NCBI GenBank assembly: GCA_041497995.1
Contig: JBGQHM010000152.1
Coordinates: 1 to 14,204, forward strand
Length of the DNA stretch: 14,204 nt
Direction of reading: 5' to 3'
Source: DATKMS01 sp041497995
GTDB taxonomy: Bacteria; Desulfobacterota; Binatia; HRBIN30
In this document: positions 6,325 to 14,105 of the stretch, piece after piece
How positions within the stretch are numbered: position 1 is the stretch's first letter
Layout: each line of letters opens with the position of its first letter
Program-made: the position numbers and the translations under genes
Notes under the pieces: generated by a model
Told to the model about the DNA's origin: nothing
The model's input: the letters and a program-made list of their open reading frames with translations, nothing else
The model's database searches: none

Positions 6325-7512
6325 ATGACACCGACGCCACCATTGGAACCGCCGGCACGCGTGCTCCTCGGGCCCGGCCCGAGCACCGTCGGCCCGCGCG
6401 TGCTGCGCGCCATGAGCATCCCGCTCGTCGGGCACCTCGACCCCTCCTTCCTGCGCATCATGGACGAGACGAAACGCCTGCTGCAGTTCGTCTTCCAAAC
6501 ACGCAACGAGCTGACCATCCCGATCTCCGGCACCGGCAGCGCGGGGATGGAAGCGTGCTTGGTGAACTTGCTCGAACCAGGTGACGAGGCGGTGGTGTGC
6601 ATCAACGGCGTGTTCGGCACGCGCATGGCCGACATCGTCGAACGCTGCGGCGCGACACTCGTGAAAGTTGAAGCACCGTGGGGACGCGTCGTCGAACCGG
6701 CAGATGTCGCTGCGGCGTTGAAGCGCTCCAAGCACCCGAAGCTGGTGGCCATCGTACACGCCGAAACCTCTACCGGCGCGTGGCAACCGATCGAGGAGAT
6801 CAGCAGGCTCGCGCATGATGCCGGCGCACTGCTCGTCGTTGACACGGTGACGTCATTGGGCGGATGCCCGGTGCGCGTCGACGACTGGGGCATCGACGCC
6901 TGCTACAGCGGCACGCAGAAGTGTCTGAGCTGCCCGCCGGGCTTGTCGCCCATCACCTTCGGTCCGCGCGCCCTCGAGGTGCTGCGCCACCGCAAGACCA
7001 AGGTGCAGAGTTGGTACCTCGACCTCACGATGATCGAGAAGTACTGGGGCGCCGAGCGCGTCTACCATCACACCGCCCCGATCACCATGAACTACGCGCT
7101 GTACGAAGCGTTGCGGATCATCGAAGAAGAAGGACTCGAGCCGCGCTGGGCACGCCACCAGCGCAACCACGAGGCGTTGAAGGCGGGATTGGCCGCGATC
7201 GGGCTGGCGATTGCGTCGCAGGAGAATCATCAACTGTGGACGCTCAACAGCGTGCGCATCCCCGACGGCGTCGATGACGCGCGCGTGCGCGGCGCACTGC
7301 TCGAAGAGTTCAACATCGAGATCGGCGGCGGCCTCGGACCGCTGAAGGGCAAGACGTGGCGCATCGGATTGATGGGTGAGTCGAGCAGCGCCAGCAACGT
7401 CCTCCTAGTGCTCAGCGCGCTGGAACGCGTGCTGCCCCGCTGTGGACATGCGGTAAACCCTGGGGCCGCCGTGACCGCTGCACAGCGCGCGTATGCTGCA
7501 TCGCCTCCCTGA
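6325..7512 (+). CDS. Class V aminotransferase, alanine/serine-glyoxylate aminotransferase family
   Basis: This 395-residue protein has the normal family length. It is a cytoplasmic PLP enzyme that moves an amino group from alanine or serine to glyoxylate or a related 2-oxo acid. Family landmarks in order: LLGPGPSTVGPRVLRAM near residues 14-30 (substrate-binding loop), SGTGSAGMEA near 68-77 (cofactor phosphate region), HAETSTGAWQPI near 145-156, and VVDTVTSLGG with the pyridine-nitrogen Asp at about 173. SGTQKCLSCPPG carries the Schiff-base Lys at about 199, and WRIGLMG near the C-terminus carries the carboxylate-binding Arg. No clear ribosome binding site precedes ATG 6325. The gene overlaps mltA by 20 nt, so the two are probably co-transcribed. 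Whether the donor is alanine, serine or another amino acid cannot be settled from the sequence. Confidence 0.93.
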   Translation: MTPTPPLEPPARVLLGPGPSTVGPRVLRAMSIPLVGHLDPSFLRIMDETKRLLQFVFQTRNELTIPISGTGSAGMEACLVNLLEPGDEAVVCINGVFGTRMADIVERCGATLVKVEAPWGRVVEPADVAAALKRSKHPKLVAIVHAETSTGAWQPIEEISRLAHDAGALLVVDTVTSLGGCPVRVDDWGIDACYSGTQKCLSCPPGLSPITFGPRALEVLRHRKTKVQSWYLDLTMIEKYWGAERVYHHTAPITMNYALYEALRIIEEEGLEPRWARHQRNHEALKAGLAAIGLAIASQENHQLWTLNSVRIPDGVDDARVRGALLEEFNIEIGGGLGPLKGKTWRIGLMGESSSASNVLLVLSALERVLPRCGHAVNPGAAVTAAQRAYAASPP

Positions 7513-8674
7513 TCCTGGGTTCGGCTGGAGGCGGCGCGTTGCCGCTGTGCTGGCGCTAACCGTCACCTCGTGCACGTATCTACCCGCGTCGGTTTCGCCG
7601 CCCTCCGCTCCTGCAAATCAGCCGCGTCTGGTTGCCCTGGACGCGGCTGAATGTCGCGCGGTGATTCGCGACGACGCATCCGCCATCTCGCTGCAGCACG
7701 CCGCCGCCCGCAGCCTCGACTACTTGGAGCACCAGCCGCCGGACCGCGCCGTCACCGTGGTCGACCGCCAGGTCACCGCCGGCGAACTGGCCGCGATGCT
7801 GCGTGAGTTTGATGCGGTGGAACAAGTTTGCGATCGCTTCCGTGTCTACCGTGTAGAGCTCCCGCAGCCTCTCCTGGTCACCGGCTACTACCAGCCCGAG
7901 CTCCCCGCGCGCCGCACGCGCAGCGAACGCTTCCGCTATCCGTTATATCGCATCCCGAGCGATCTGGTGGAGGTGGACTTGACCCCGTTCTGCCCGGCAT
8001 GCAACGGTCGGGTGGTCCAAGGGCGGGTGAAGGATGGGCGGCTCGTGCCCTACTACTCCCGCGGCGATATCGATGCCGGCGAGTTGGCCGGACGCGGCGA
8101 CGAGATCGCCTGGCTCGACGATCCGGTGGAAGTGTTCTTCCTGCATGTGCAAGGCTCGGCACTGCTGCGCTTCGACGACGGCGTGCAGATGCAGATCAGC
8201 TACGCTGCCTCAAACGGGCGACCGTACACTAGCATCGGCCGCGTGCTGGTCGAGCAAGCGAAGATGGAACGTGATGCCGTCTCGTTGCAGACGCTGAAGG
8301 ACTACTTGCGCAGTCACCCAGCCGAGCAAGCGCAGGTGCTGGCCGAGAACCAACGCTACATCTTCTTCCGGCCGGTCATGGCGGGACCTGTCGGCAGCAT
8401 CGGCGTGCCGTTGACCGCGGGCCGATCGATCGCTGCGGACGCTACCGTTTACCCGCGCGGTGGCCTGGCGTTCGTGCGCGTCCTCCCTCGCGACGTCGCA
8501 CAGCCTGCGAGCATCGAACCGGCCTTCTCACGTCTCGTACTCATCCAAGACGCCGGCACAGCAATCACTGGCCCCGGCCGGATCGATATGTTCTTCGGGA
8601 CCGGCACGACCGCCGAAACCATCGCCGGCGACCTGCGCAACCCAGGTGAGCTGTACGTGATCCTGCCTCATTGA
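7493..8674 (+). CDS. mltA: Membrane-bound lytic murein transglycosylase A (lipoprotein)
   Basis: The 393-residue protein cleaves the MurNAc-GlcNAc bond of peptidoglycan to a 1,6-anhydro product. A basic start (G-W-R-R-R) leads to a lipobox, L-T-V-T-S-C, so it should be an outer-membrane lipoprotein facing the periplasm. MltA landmarks include LLVTGYYQPELPARR, YPLYRIP, the conserved Y-Y-S-R-G-D-I segment, DDPVEVFFLHVQGSALL, ASNGRPYTSIGR and RYIFFRP. The C-terminal 3D domain is complete: DAGTAITGPGRIDMFFGTG, with Asp at about 353 and 365. These belong to the family's conserved aspartates. ATG 7493 lies inside the end of the aminotransferase gene in another frame, suggesting translational coupling. 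Confidence 0.95.
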   Translation: MLHRLPDPGFGWRRRVAAVLALTVTSCTYLPASVSPPSAPANQPRLVALDAAECRAVIRDDASAISLQHAAARSLDYLEHQPPDRAVTVVDRQVTAGELAAMLREFDAVEQVCDRFRVYRVELPQPLLVTGYYQPELPARRTRSERFRYPLYRIPSDLVEVDLTPFCPACNGRVVQGRVKDGRLVPYYSRGDIDAGELAGRGDEIAWLDDPVEVFFLHVQGSALLRFDDGVQMQISYAASNGRPYTSIGRVLVEQAKMERDAVSLQTLKDYLRSHPAEQAQVLAENQRYIFFRPVMAGPVGSIGVPLTAGRSIAADATVYPRGGLAFVRVLPRDVAQPASIEPAFSRLVLIQDAGTAITGPGRIDMFFGTGTTAETIAGDLRNPGELYVILPH

Positions 8675-8720
8675 TCTTCTTTTGCTTGGCGTGGCAGCAG
8701 CACGAAACCGCGAACAGGAG

Positions 8721-8736
8721 TGTCTGACTTCAGACA
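8721..8736. repeat. Short perfect palindrome upstream of the CARDB-like gene
   Basis: TGTCTGA (8721-8727) and TCAGACA (8730-8736) are perfect inverted repeats with a 2-nt centre, about 55 nt before the chosen start at 8792. The size and symmetry fit a dimeric-regulator operator; a chance palindrome cannot be excluded. Confidence 0.35.
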
Positions 8737-8791
8737 GTGCCGTATCGAGCAATCGTTTGACGGGGCTGAAGGCGCTGTAGTAGCCAAAGGG

Positions 8792-10321
8792 ATGGCGCGG
8801 CGGTTGGTGTACTTGGTGGTGCTCGCCGTGTTGGGCGCACCGTTCAGGGCGCACGGCGCAGGCATGCCCGACAACCAACTGACGCGCACCGTGCGCGCCA
8901 GCGGGGAAACTTGGGTCTATCGCTTCACGGTACCCAAAGGGCCGAGCATTGCCGAGAGCGGTCCCGCAGCGGGCGAGCCGTCCGGCGGTGGCAGTGAAGC
9001 GTCGCGACGCTCGACGCGCGCGCAGCGGCACACCGCGGCCCCCGCACCATCACTCGACGGCGGCGCCGCGGCCGACGCCATCGATTTCCAGGCACAGCGC
9101 GCGTATCTGGCCACGGCAACCGGCGGGAGCGGACAAGAGGTGGCGACTCCGGCGGTCGGGCAAACCGTATACTTCCTTCTCGACTTCGGCGTCGTCGGGG
9201 TTACCGGATCGATAGACTTGAGCCGCCGGGCCATCCTCGATGGGCAGACGGTCTGCGAGTTCTCCGCTTCCAGCATGGATGGCGACTACTTCACGTGGTG
9301 CATCGACGGCTGGGTCGCGACCGCCGGTGCGCACACGCTGCGCTGGGAGCTGGACGTCAACAACGCCGTCGCCGAATCGGACGAAACCAACAACTCGGTG
9401 TCGGCGACGTGGACGTCGGGTGAGGCGGGACAGGTGGACTTGGACGCGGAGCGTGCCTACCTCAGAACGGCCGCTGAGGGCCACGGCAACGAGGTGACGA
9501 CGCCGGCGGTAGGACAGACGGTCTACTTCCACATCGACTTCCGCATCATCGGCCCGGGCGACGTGATCACCGTGGACCGCCGCGCTCTGCTCGATGACCA
9601 ACCATTCTGCAGCTTCACTGGCGCCTCCACGCCGGGTAGCTACTTCGGGTGGTGCAACGATGGGTGGACCGCCACCGGCGGCAGCCACACCCTGCGCTGG
9701 GAGATCGACTTCAACAACATGGTCGCTGAAAGCAACGAGAACAACAACGCAGCTTCGACGACATGGACGTCGGCGCCGGCCGACAGCGTCGACCTGGAAG
9801 CGCAGCGCGCGTATCTCAACACGATGCCCGGCGGCGCGGGCAACGATGTGGCCGCACCGGCGGTAGGGCAAACGGTCTACTTCCATCTCGACTTCCGCGT
9901 CATCGGGGCGGGCGCGGCTGTGGCTGCCGACCGGCGCGCCCAGATCGATGACCAGACGTTCTGCAGCTCCACCGGCTCATCCACACCGGGCGACTACTTC
10001 GGATGGTGCAGCGACGGGTGGGCCGCCACTGCCGGCAGCCACACGCTGCGTTGGGATCTCGACTTCTCCAACATGCTGGCGGAGAGCAACGAGGACAACA
10101 ACTCGGCATCCAAGACGTGGACGAGTGGCGCGAGCCCGTGCGGCGGCGACTGCAACGGGAACCACGAGGTGACCGTGGACGAGCTCATCGTCATGGTTAA
10201 CGTCGCGCTTGGCGGCGCCGACGTCTCCGCGTGCACCGCCGGCGATGCGAACGGCGATGGTGACATTACCGTGAACGAAATCATTGCCGCCGTGAACCGG
10301 ACGCTCAGTGGGTGCGGATGA
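8792..10321 (+). CDS. Secreted protein with three CARDB-like repeats and dockerin-like C-terminus
   Basis: About 509 residues from ATG 8792. The frame is open back to GTG 8720, but the signal peptide (MARRLVYLVVLAVLGA, cleaved near A-H-G-A) fits 8792. After about 90 residues of unrecognised N-terminal sequence come three tandem 118-residue domains. Each begins [VI]-D-x-x-A-[EQ]-R-A-Y-L, continues with PAVGQTVYF, C-x-F/S and a G-W-x-A-T segment, and ends H-T-L-R-W-x-[LI]-D-x-N/S-N-x-[VL]-A-E-S-[DN]-E-x-[TN]-N. This is the signature of CARDB (cell-adhesion-related) domains. Paired cysteines in each repeat suggest disulfides. The cap (10139-10318) has the best calcium loop in the window, DANGDGDITVNE, with DCNGNHEVTVDE before it. 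There is no long Thr/Pro linker here. Likely a surface adhesion or scaffold protein; its ligand is unknown. Confidence 0.88.
   Translation: MARRLVYLVVLAVLGAPFRAHGAGMPDNQLTRTVRASGETWVYRFTVPKGPSIAESGPAAGEPSGGGSEASRRSTRAQRHTAAPAPSLDGGAAADAIDFQAQRAYLATATGGSGQEVATPAVGQTVYFLLDFGVVGVTGSIDLSRRAILDGQTVCEFSASSMDGDYFTWCIDGWVATAGAHTLRWELDVNNAVAESDETNNSVSATWTSGEAGQVDLDAERAYLRTAAEGHGNEVTTPAVGQTVYFHIDFRIIGPGDVITVDRRALLDDQPFCSFTGASTPGSYFGWCNDGWTATGGSHTLRWEIDFNNMVAESNENNNAASTTWTSAPADSVDLEAQRAYLNTMPGGAGNDVAAPAVGQTVYFHLDFRVIGAGAAVAADRRAQIDDQTFCSSTGSSTPGDYFGWCSDGWAATAGSHTLRWDLDFSNMLAESNEDNNSASKTWTSGASPCGGDCNGNHEVTVDELIVMVNVALGGADVSACTAGDANGDGDITVNEIIAAVNRTLSGCG
9080..10141 (+). repeat. Three tandem in-frame repeats with exact 354-nt period
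   Basis: The repeat starts fall at 9080, 9434 and 9788 (equivalent codons of [VI]-D-x-x-A-[EQ]-R-A-Y-L), so both periods are exactly 354 nt (118 codons). Repeats 2 and 3 look closer to each other than to repeat 1. They encode the CARDB-like domains and imply internal duplication without later indels in the register. Confidence 0.85.
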
Positions 10322-10419
10322 CGGTCGTTGCATCGTGCAAGTTGACTCGGTTCGGTGCGCCGTAGTAGCGAGCATACACTCCCGCTGGTGTTTCCTGAGG
10401 GACGAAGGAGAAGCGGAAC

Positions 10420-11871
10420 ATGAGGACACAACTCTCAGCCACGTTGGCGTTCGTGATCGTATTGCACACTGCCACCGCCGGCGGGGCACCGCTCGGCACG
10501 GCCTTCACCTATCAAGGGCAACTGCAGCAGAATGGCAGCAGCATCAGCGGGACGTGTGATCTGCAGGTCACACTGTTCGACGCGGAGACGGCGGGCAACC
10601 TGGCGGCATCGACGCTGCTGGTCAGTCCGGTGACGATCACGGACGGACTGTTCACGGCGCAGCTCGATTTCGGCAACAGCATCTTCAACGGCCAAGACCG
10701 CTGGCTGGAGATCGGCGTCCGTTGCCCCGTCGGCACCGGAACCTTCACCACGCTCAGTCCGCGACAGAAGCTCACTGCTGCGCCTTACGCGTTGTTCAGT
10801 GCCGGGATCGCCGACAACTCTGTAACCAGCGCGAAGATTGCCGACGGCTCCATCGCGGCCGCCGATGTGGGATTCCCCTACGCGGCGAGTTCCTCTCCCG
10901 GTGGACCGGCAGGCGACGTCTCATTCAATTACGCCGGCAGCAGCTCGAAGGGCGGAGCGGCGACGGATGTCGATTGCGCCGGCTGCGTCAGCACGACGGA
11001 CGTGCAGGACTCGGGGATTACCGCCGCAAAGATCAGTCCCGCTGGTTCGACAAACGGGCAAGTGCTGACGTCGAACGGATCGGGAGTGGTGTGGAAAACC
11101 GCGCCCGTGCTGCCGTTTGCGGGGTCCATCGGGATTGCCGGCGACGCCTTTGCCGTGACCAATCCAACCGAGGGTGGGAATGGCATTGCCGGCCGCGCCG
11201 GCGCATTTGGAACGCTCTTCGGCAGCGGTGTGTATGGTGAGAATCTCGGCCTCGGCGTCGGCGTTACCGGCGTCGGTACGGGGTTCGGGGTAGGCGTCCG
11301 CGGCATCAACACTGTGGATGGCGGAGTGGCCGGCGATTTTCAAGGTCGGCTCAAGGTCTCGGTCAACAGCGGTGACATAGCGACCTTTCAATCGCCGTCT
11401 GCGACCAACCGAGCCCGCATCGACAGCACCGGCAAGGGCTTCTTCAACGGCGGTACACAGAGCAGCGGCGCAGACGTTGCCGAGTTCATCACTGCCAGCA
11501 CGCCGCTGACACCCGGCGATGTCGTTGAGATCGATCCGCAACGGCCGGGTCACTTCCGCCTTGCCGCCACGGCAAACAGCACCGCCGTCGCAGGTGTCGT
11601 CTCGACCGAGCCCGGCGTGTCACTCAATGCTAAGGATGGAGCGATTACCACGGTCACCGGCCCGCAACTGGCGCTCGTCGGCCGCGTGCCGGTCAAGGTG
11701 AGTGCCGAGAACGGCCCGATCCAACCTGGCGAATTGCTGGTTGCGTCGTCCGTTCCTGGGCACGCGATGCGCGCGTCCGCCAATCCCGCGCCCGGTACGG
11801 TCATCGGCAAAGCCATGGGAAGTCTGAGCGCAGGCACTGGCGTTACCGAGATGCTGGTGATGCTCAGGTGA
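10420..11871 (+). CDS. Secreted tail-fibre-like protein with C-terminal ADVAE/GDVV domain
   Basis: This 483-residue protein starts at ATG 10420 with AAGGAG about 10 nt upstream, and has a signal peptide ending T-A-T-A-G. The first domain (AFTYQGQLQQNG, D-L-Q-V-T-L-F-D, WLEIGVRCP, LSPRQKLTAAPYALFSAG) is a widespread module at the start of secreted bacterial proteins of unknown function. The middle is Gly/Ser-rich with short repeats (YAASSSPGGPAGDVSFNYAG; GVYGEN, GVGVTGVGTGFGVGVRG), as in trimeric fibre shafts. The C-terminus (SGADVAEF, PGDVVEID, ALVGRVPVKVSAENGPIQPG, VASSVPGHAMRA, GTVIGKAMG) resembles the tail-fibre or Peptidase_G2-like end domain. No dockerin-like cap. It ends 4 nt before the next start. 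Probably an extracellular fibre; no enzymatic role can be assigned. Confidence 0.88.
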   Translation: MRTQLSATLAFVIVLHTATAGGAPLGTAFTYQGQLQQNGSSISGTCDLQVTLFDAETAGNLAASTLLVSPVTITDGLFTAQLDFGNSIFNGQDRWLEIGVRCPVGTGTFTTLSPRQKLTAAPYALFSAGIADNSVTSAKIADGSIAAADVGFPYAASSSPGGPAGDVSFNYAGSSSKGGAATDVDCAGCVSTTDVQDSGITAAKISPAGSTNGQVLTSNGSGVVWKTAPVLPFAGSIGIAGDAFAVTNPTEGGNGIAGRAGAFGTLFGSGVYGENLGLGVGVTGVGTGFGVGVRGINTVDGGVAGDFQGRLKVSVNSGDIATFQSPSATNRARIDSTGKGFFNGGTQSSGADVAEFITASTPLTPGDVVEIDPQRPGHFRLAATANSTAVAGVVSTEPGVSLNAKDGAITTVTGPQLALVGRVPVKVSAENGPIQPGELLVASSVPGHAMRASANPAPGTVIGKAMGSLSAGTGVTEMLVMLR

Positions 11872-11875
11872 TTGC

Positions 11876-12619
11876 GTGGTGACGGCCGGCAGACACCTAC
11901 TCGTGCGCGCCGCAGTCGGTGGGGCGTGGCTCCTCCTTGCGGCAACGGCCTCGGCTCAGTCCGGGGGCGGCTACGACCTGACGCGCAACACCATCGATGG
12001 AGGCGGCGCGACGTTCAGCACGGGCGGCGGCTACACGTTGGGTGGAACGATCGGCCAAGCCGATGCGGGCGCACTGAGTGCTGGCGTCTACGCCTTGAGA
12101 GGCGGCTTCTGGTCCTCCGTGGTGACGGCAGCAACGGCGACACCAAGCGCGACACAGACCGCTACCTCCACGCCGACGGAAACCCGCGTGCCGAGCGCGA
12201 CCAACACACCATCGCCGTCGTCGACCATTGCCCCGACCACAACACCGCCGCCGGGGGTCACAGTGACAGCGACGACAACACCAGTCATCACCGTTACGCC
12301 GACCGGTGCACCCACTGGCACACGCACCCCCACCTTCACGCCGACGGCACCGGGACCGACGCACACTGCCACTGAAACTCCCACCGGAGCCACACCAACG
12401 CACACCCCGACTCCCGTTGTGTTGGTCTGCTCCTGCGGCGACTGCTCCCTCGATGGAAACGTGACGATCGACGAGATCCTTGTGATGGTCAACCTGGCGC
12501 TCGGCAATCCGACGGCTGTGGAATGCCCGGCTGCGGATTGTAACGGTAACGGCGAGGTCACCGTAGATGAGATCATCAAGGCGGTGAACAACGCGCTGAA
12601 CGGATGCTCGCCGCCATGA
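11876..12619 (+). CDS. Secreted Thr/Pro-rich protein with dockerin-like C-terminus (paralogue of copy A)
   Basis: This is a 247-residue protein. GTG 11876 lies 4 nt after the previous stop, and AGGTGA spanning that stop can serve as its ribosome binding site, so translation is probably coupled. The signal peptide (R-H-L-L-V-R, hydrophobic core, A-T-A-S-A-Q) leads to the same 54-residue module as copy A, 42 of 54 positions identical (YDLTRNTIDGGGATFS, LGGTIGQ, LRGGFW). A Thr/Pro linker (about 12130-12420) is followed by the cap from 12428, with loops DCSLDGNVTIDE and DCNGNGEVTVDE and six cysteines in the cap (an extra C-S-C and D-C). This is the best intact example of the architecture here and shows what the 5' end of copy A should look like. 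Function unknown. Confidence 0.88.
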   Translation: MVTAGRHLLVRAAVGGAWLLLAATASAQSGGGYDLTRNTIDGGGATFSTGGGYTLGGTIGQADAGALSAGVYALRGGFWSSVVTAATATPSATQTATSTPTETRVPSATNTPSPSSTIAPTTTPPPGVTVTATTTPVITVTPTGAPTGTRTPTFTPTAPGPTHTATETPTGATPTHTPTPVVLVCSCGDCSLDGNVTIDEILVMVNLALGNPTAVECPAADCNGNGEVTVDEIIKAVNNALNGCSPP

Positions 12620-12699
12620 GTGGCAGGTGTTGACGCGCCGTCGCTGATTTTCCCCATCGCCGTAGTTGGTCGATCTCTCAGCGCCGACCAGCCTTCGGT

Positions 12700-14058
12700 A
12701 TGACACCGTCCGCCTCAGTCCTCCGCCGCAGCTTGCGCGCTTGCACGCTTGACGCTGCGGGCTCCGCCGCGATGGTCGGCTTCGGCGAGACGTATTTCCC
12801 GGCCTTCGCACTGTTGCTCGGCGCGTCGCCATTCCAGGTGGGAGTCATCGCCACCGTGCCGATTCTCGTGGGTGCGGCATTTCAGTTGGTGGCCACCGTC
12901 GCCGCGCACCGTATCGGTGACCGGCTCTGGGTGATCGGCAGCGCCGCGCTGCAAGTGCTGGTCTTCTTCCCCATCGCCTGGCTGACGCGCAGCCGCGACG
13001 GCGGCTTCCCGCTGCTCTTTGTGTGGGTGTGCGTGTACTGGATGCTCAACTTGGGGCTCGGGCCGGCGTGGAATGCGTGGATGGGCCGCATGATCCCGCC
13101 GTTGATTCGCAGCCGCTATTTCGGCCGGCGCAACGTCGCGGTGCAGTCGCTGATGTTCCTGTCGCTACTGGCCGGCGGCTTTCTCATCGATGCCGCACAA
13201 CGGACCCATCTCGGCGCCGGCGTCGGGTTTGCGGGCAGCTTCGGCCTCGCCGCGCTGAGCCGCGCGATCAGCACGTGGTTTCTCACACGCCAGCGCGATC
13301 CGGGCGCCGGCGCACGCACCGAGCGCTTGCCAACCCGCCGCTTTCTGTCGCGCTTCATGCGGCAACCGTATGGCCGCGCCATCTTGCTGATCGTGTTGAT
13401 GGGCGGCTCGGTCAACATCTCCGCCGCCTACTTCACCCCATTCATGCTGCACAGCCTCAACCTGTCGTACGCCCGCTTCACGATCCTGACCGCCACCGCG
13501 GTGGTCGCACGCATACTCGCCTCCCCATACTGGGGCGAGATCGCCAGCAGCTACGGCAACCGGCGCGCACTCCAGGTGGCTTCCGTGCTGATCATCCCGC
13601 TGTCGTCGCTGTGGCTGGTGTCGCACAACTTTGCATACCTGCTGGGTCTGCAGATGGTTGCCGGATTCGCCTGGGCCGGCTTCGAGCTCGCCACGGTGCT
13701 GAACCTGTTCGATTGCACCAACGACAAGAACCGCGCGCAGGTGCTGTCGATCTACAGTCTGCTCAACGGCGCCGCGATCGTCGCCGGCTCGTTGGTAGGA
13801 GGCACCGTCCTACACGTCCTCGGTGACCGTGGCTATGCGGTCATCTTCGTCGTCTCGTCGTTCTGTCGAGCCGCCGTGGTGCTGTCCGTGGCGAGCGGCG
13901 TCGGCGTGCGCCGGCGCAGCAAGGAGCATTCGTTTCGCAACGTCTTCGTGCGCGTCGTCACGCTGCGACCCGGTGAAGGCGAAGACGTCGATGCCGTGGT
14001 GCTGGATGAGGAGCCGCAGCGCGCGCCGCGACGCCGATCCAGTCGGACGCGTGACTAG
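12700..14058 (+). CDS. MFS-type membrane transporter
   Basis: This 452-residue protein is almost wholly hydrophobic, with about 12 predicted transmembrane segments and a basic loop in the middle (residues about 203-225, rich in Arg, linking the two halves). The cytoplasmic loop after the fourth segment (IRSRYFGRRNVAVQS) is a typical MFS Arg-rich signature. The second half includes SPYWGEIASSYGNRRAL, the usual D/E-x-x-G-x-R-like motif between segments. The last 45 or so residues are charged and probably cytoplasmic. The substrate cannot be told; closest in feel to uncharacterised MFS proteins of environmental bacteria. No good ribosome binding site precedes ATG 12700, and the start might be slightly downstream. 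It is 80 nt after the secreted-protein gene and probably a separate unit. Confidence 0.88.
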   Translation: MTPSASVLRRSLRACTLDAAGSAAMVGFGETYFPAFALLLGASPFQVGVIATVPILVGAAFQLVATVAAHRIGDRLWVIGSAALQVLVFFPIAWLTRSRDGGFPLLFVWVCVYWMLNLGLGPAWNAWMGRMIPPLIRSRYFGRRNVAVQSLMFLSLLAGGFLIDAAQRTHLGAGVGFAGSFGLAALSRAISTWFLTRQRDPGAGARTERLPTRRFLSRFMRQPYGRAILLIVLMGGSVNISAAYFTPFMLHSLNLSYARFTILTATAVVARILASPYWGEIASSYGNRRALQVASVLIIPLSSLWLVSHNFAYLLGLQMVAGFAWAGFELATVLNLFDCTNDKNRAQVLSIYSLLNGAAIVAGSLVGGTVLHVLGDRGYAVIFVVSSFCRAAVVLSVASGVGVRRRSKEHSFRNVFVRVVTLRPGEGEDVDAVVLDEEPQRAPRRRSSRTRD

Positions 14059-14105
14059 GAGTCACCGATCACTTCCGATATCGTGCACGCGGGAAGGAAA
14101 GGTCC

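Noticed and set aside
9050..9886. Minus-strand frame of 278 codons opposite the CARDB-like repeats
   Set aside because: Its internal periodicity mirrors the 354-nt repeat of the + strand gene, and it lacks a ribosome binding site or known motif.
709..12610. A true cellulosome locus
   Set aside because: No cohesin, carbohydrate-binding module or glycoside hydrolase is visible. The capped proteins are adhesin-like or unknown, so only the cap resembles dockerins.
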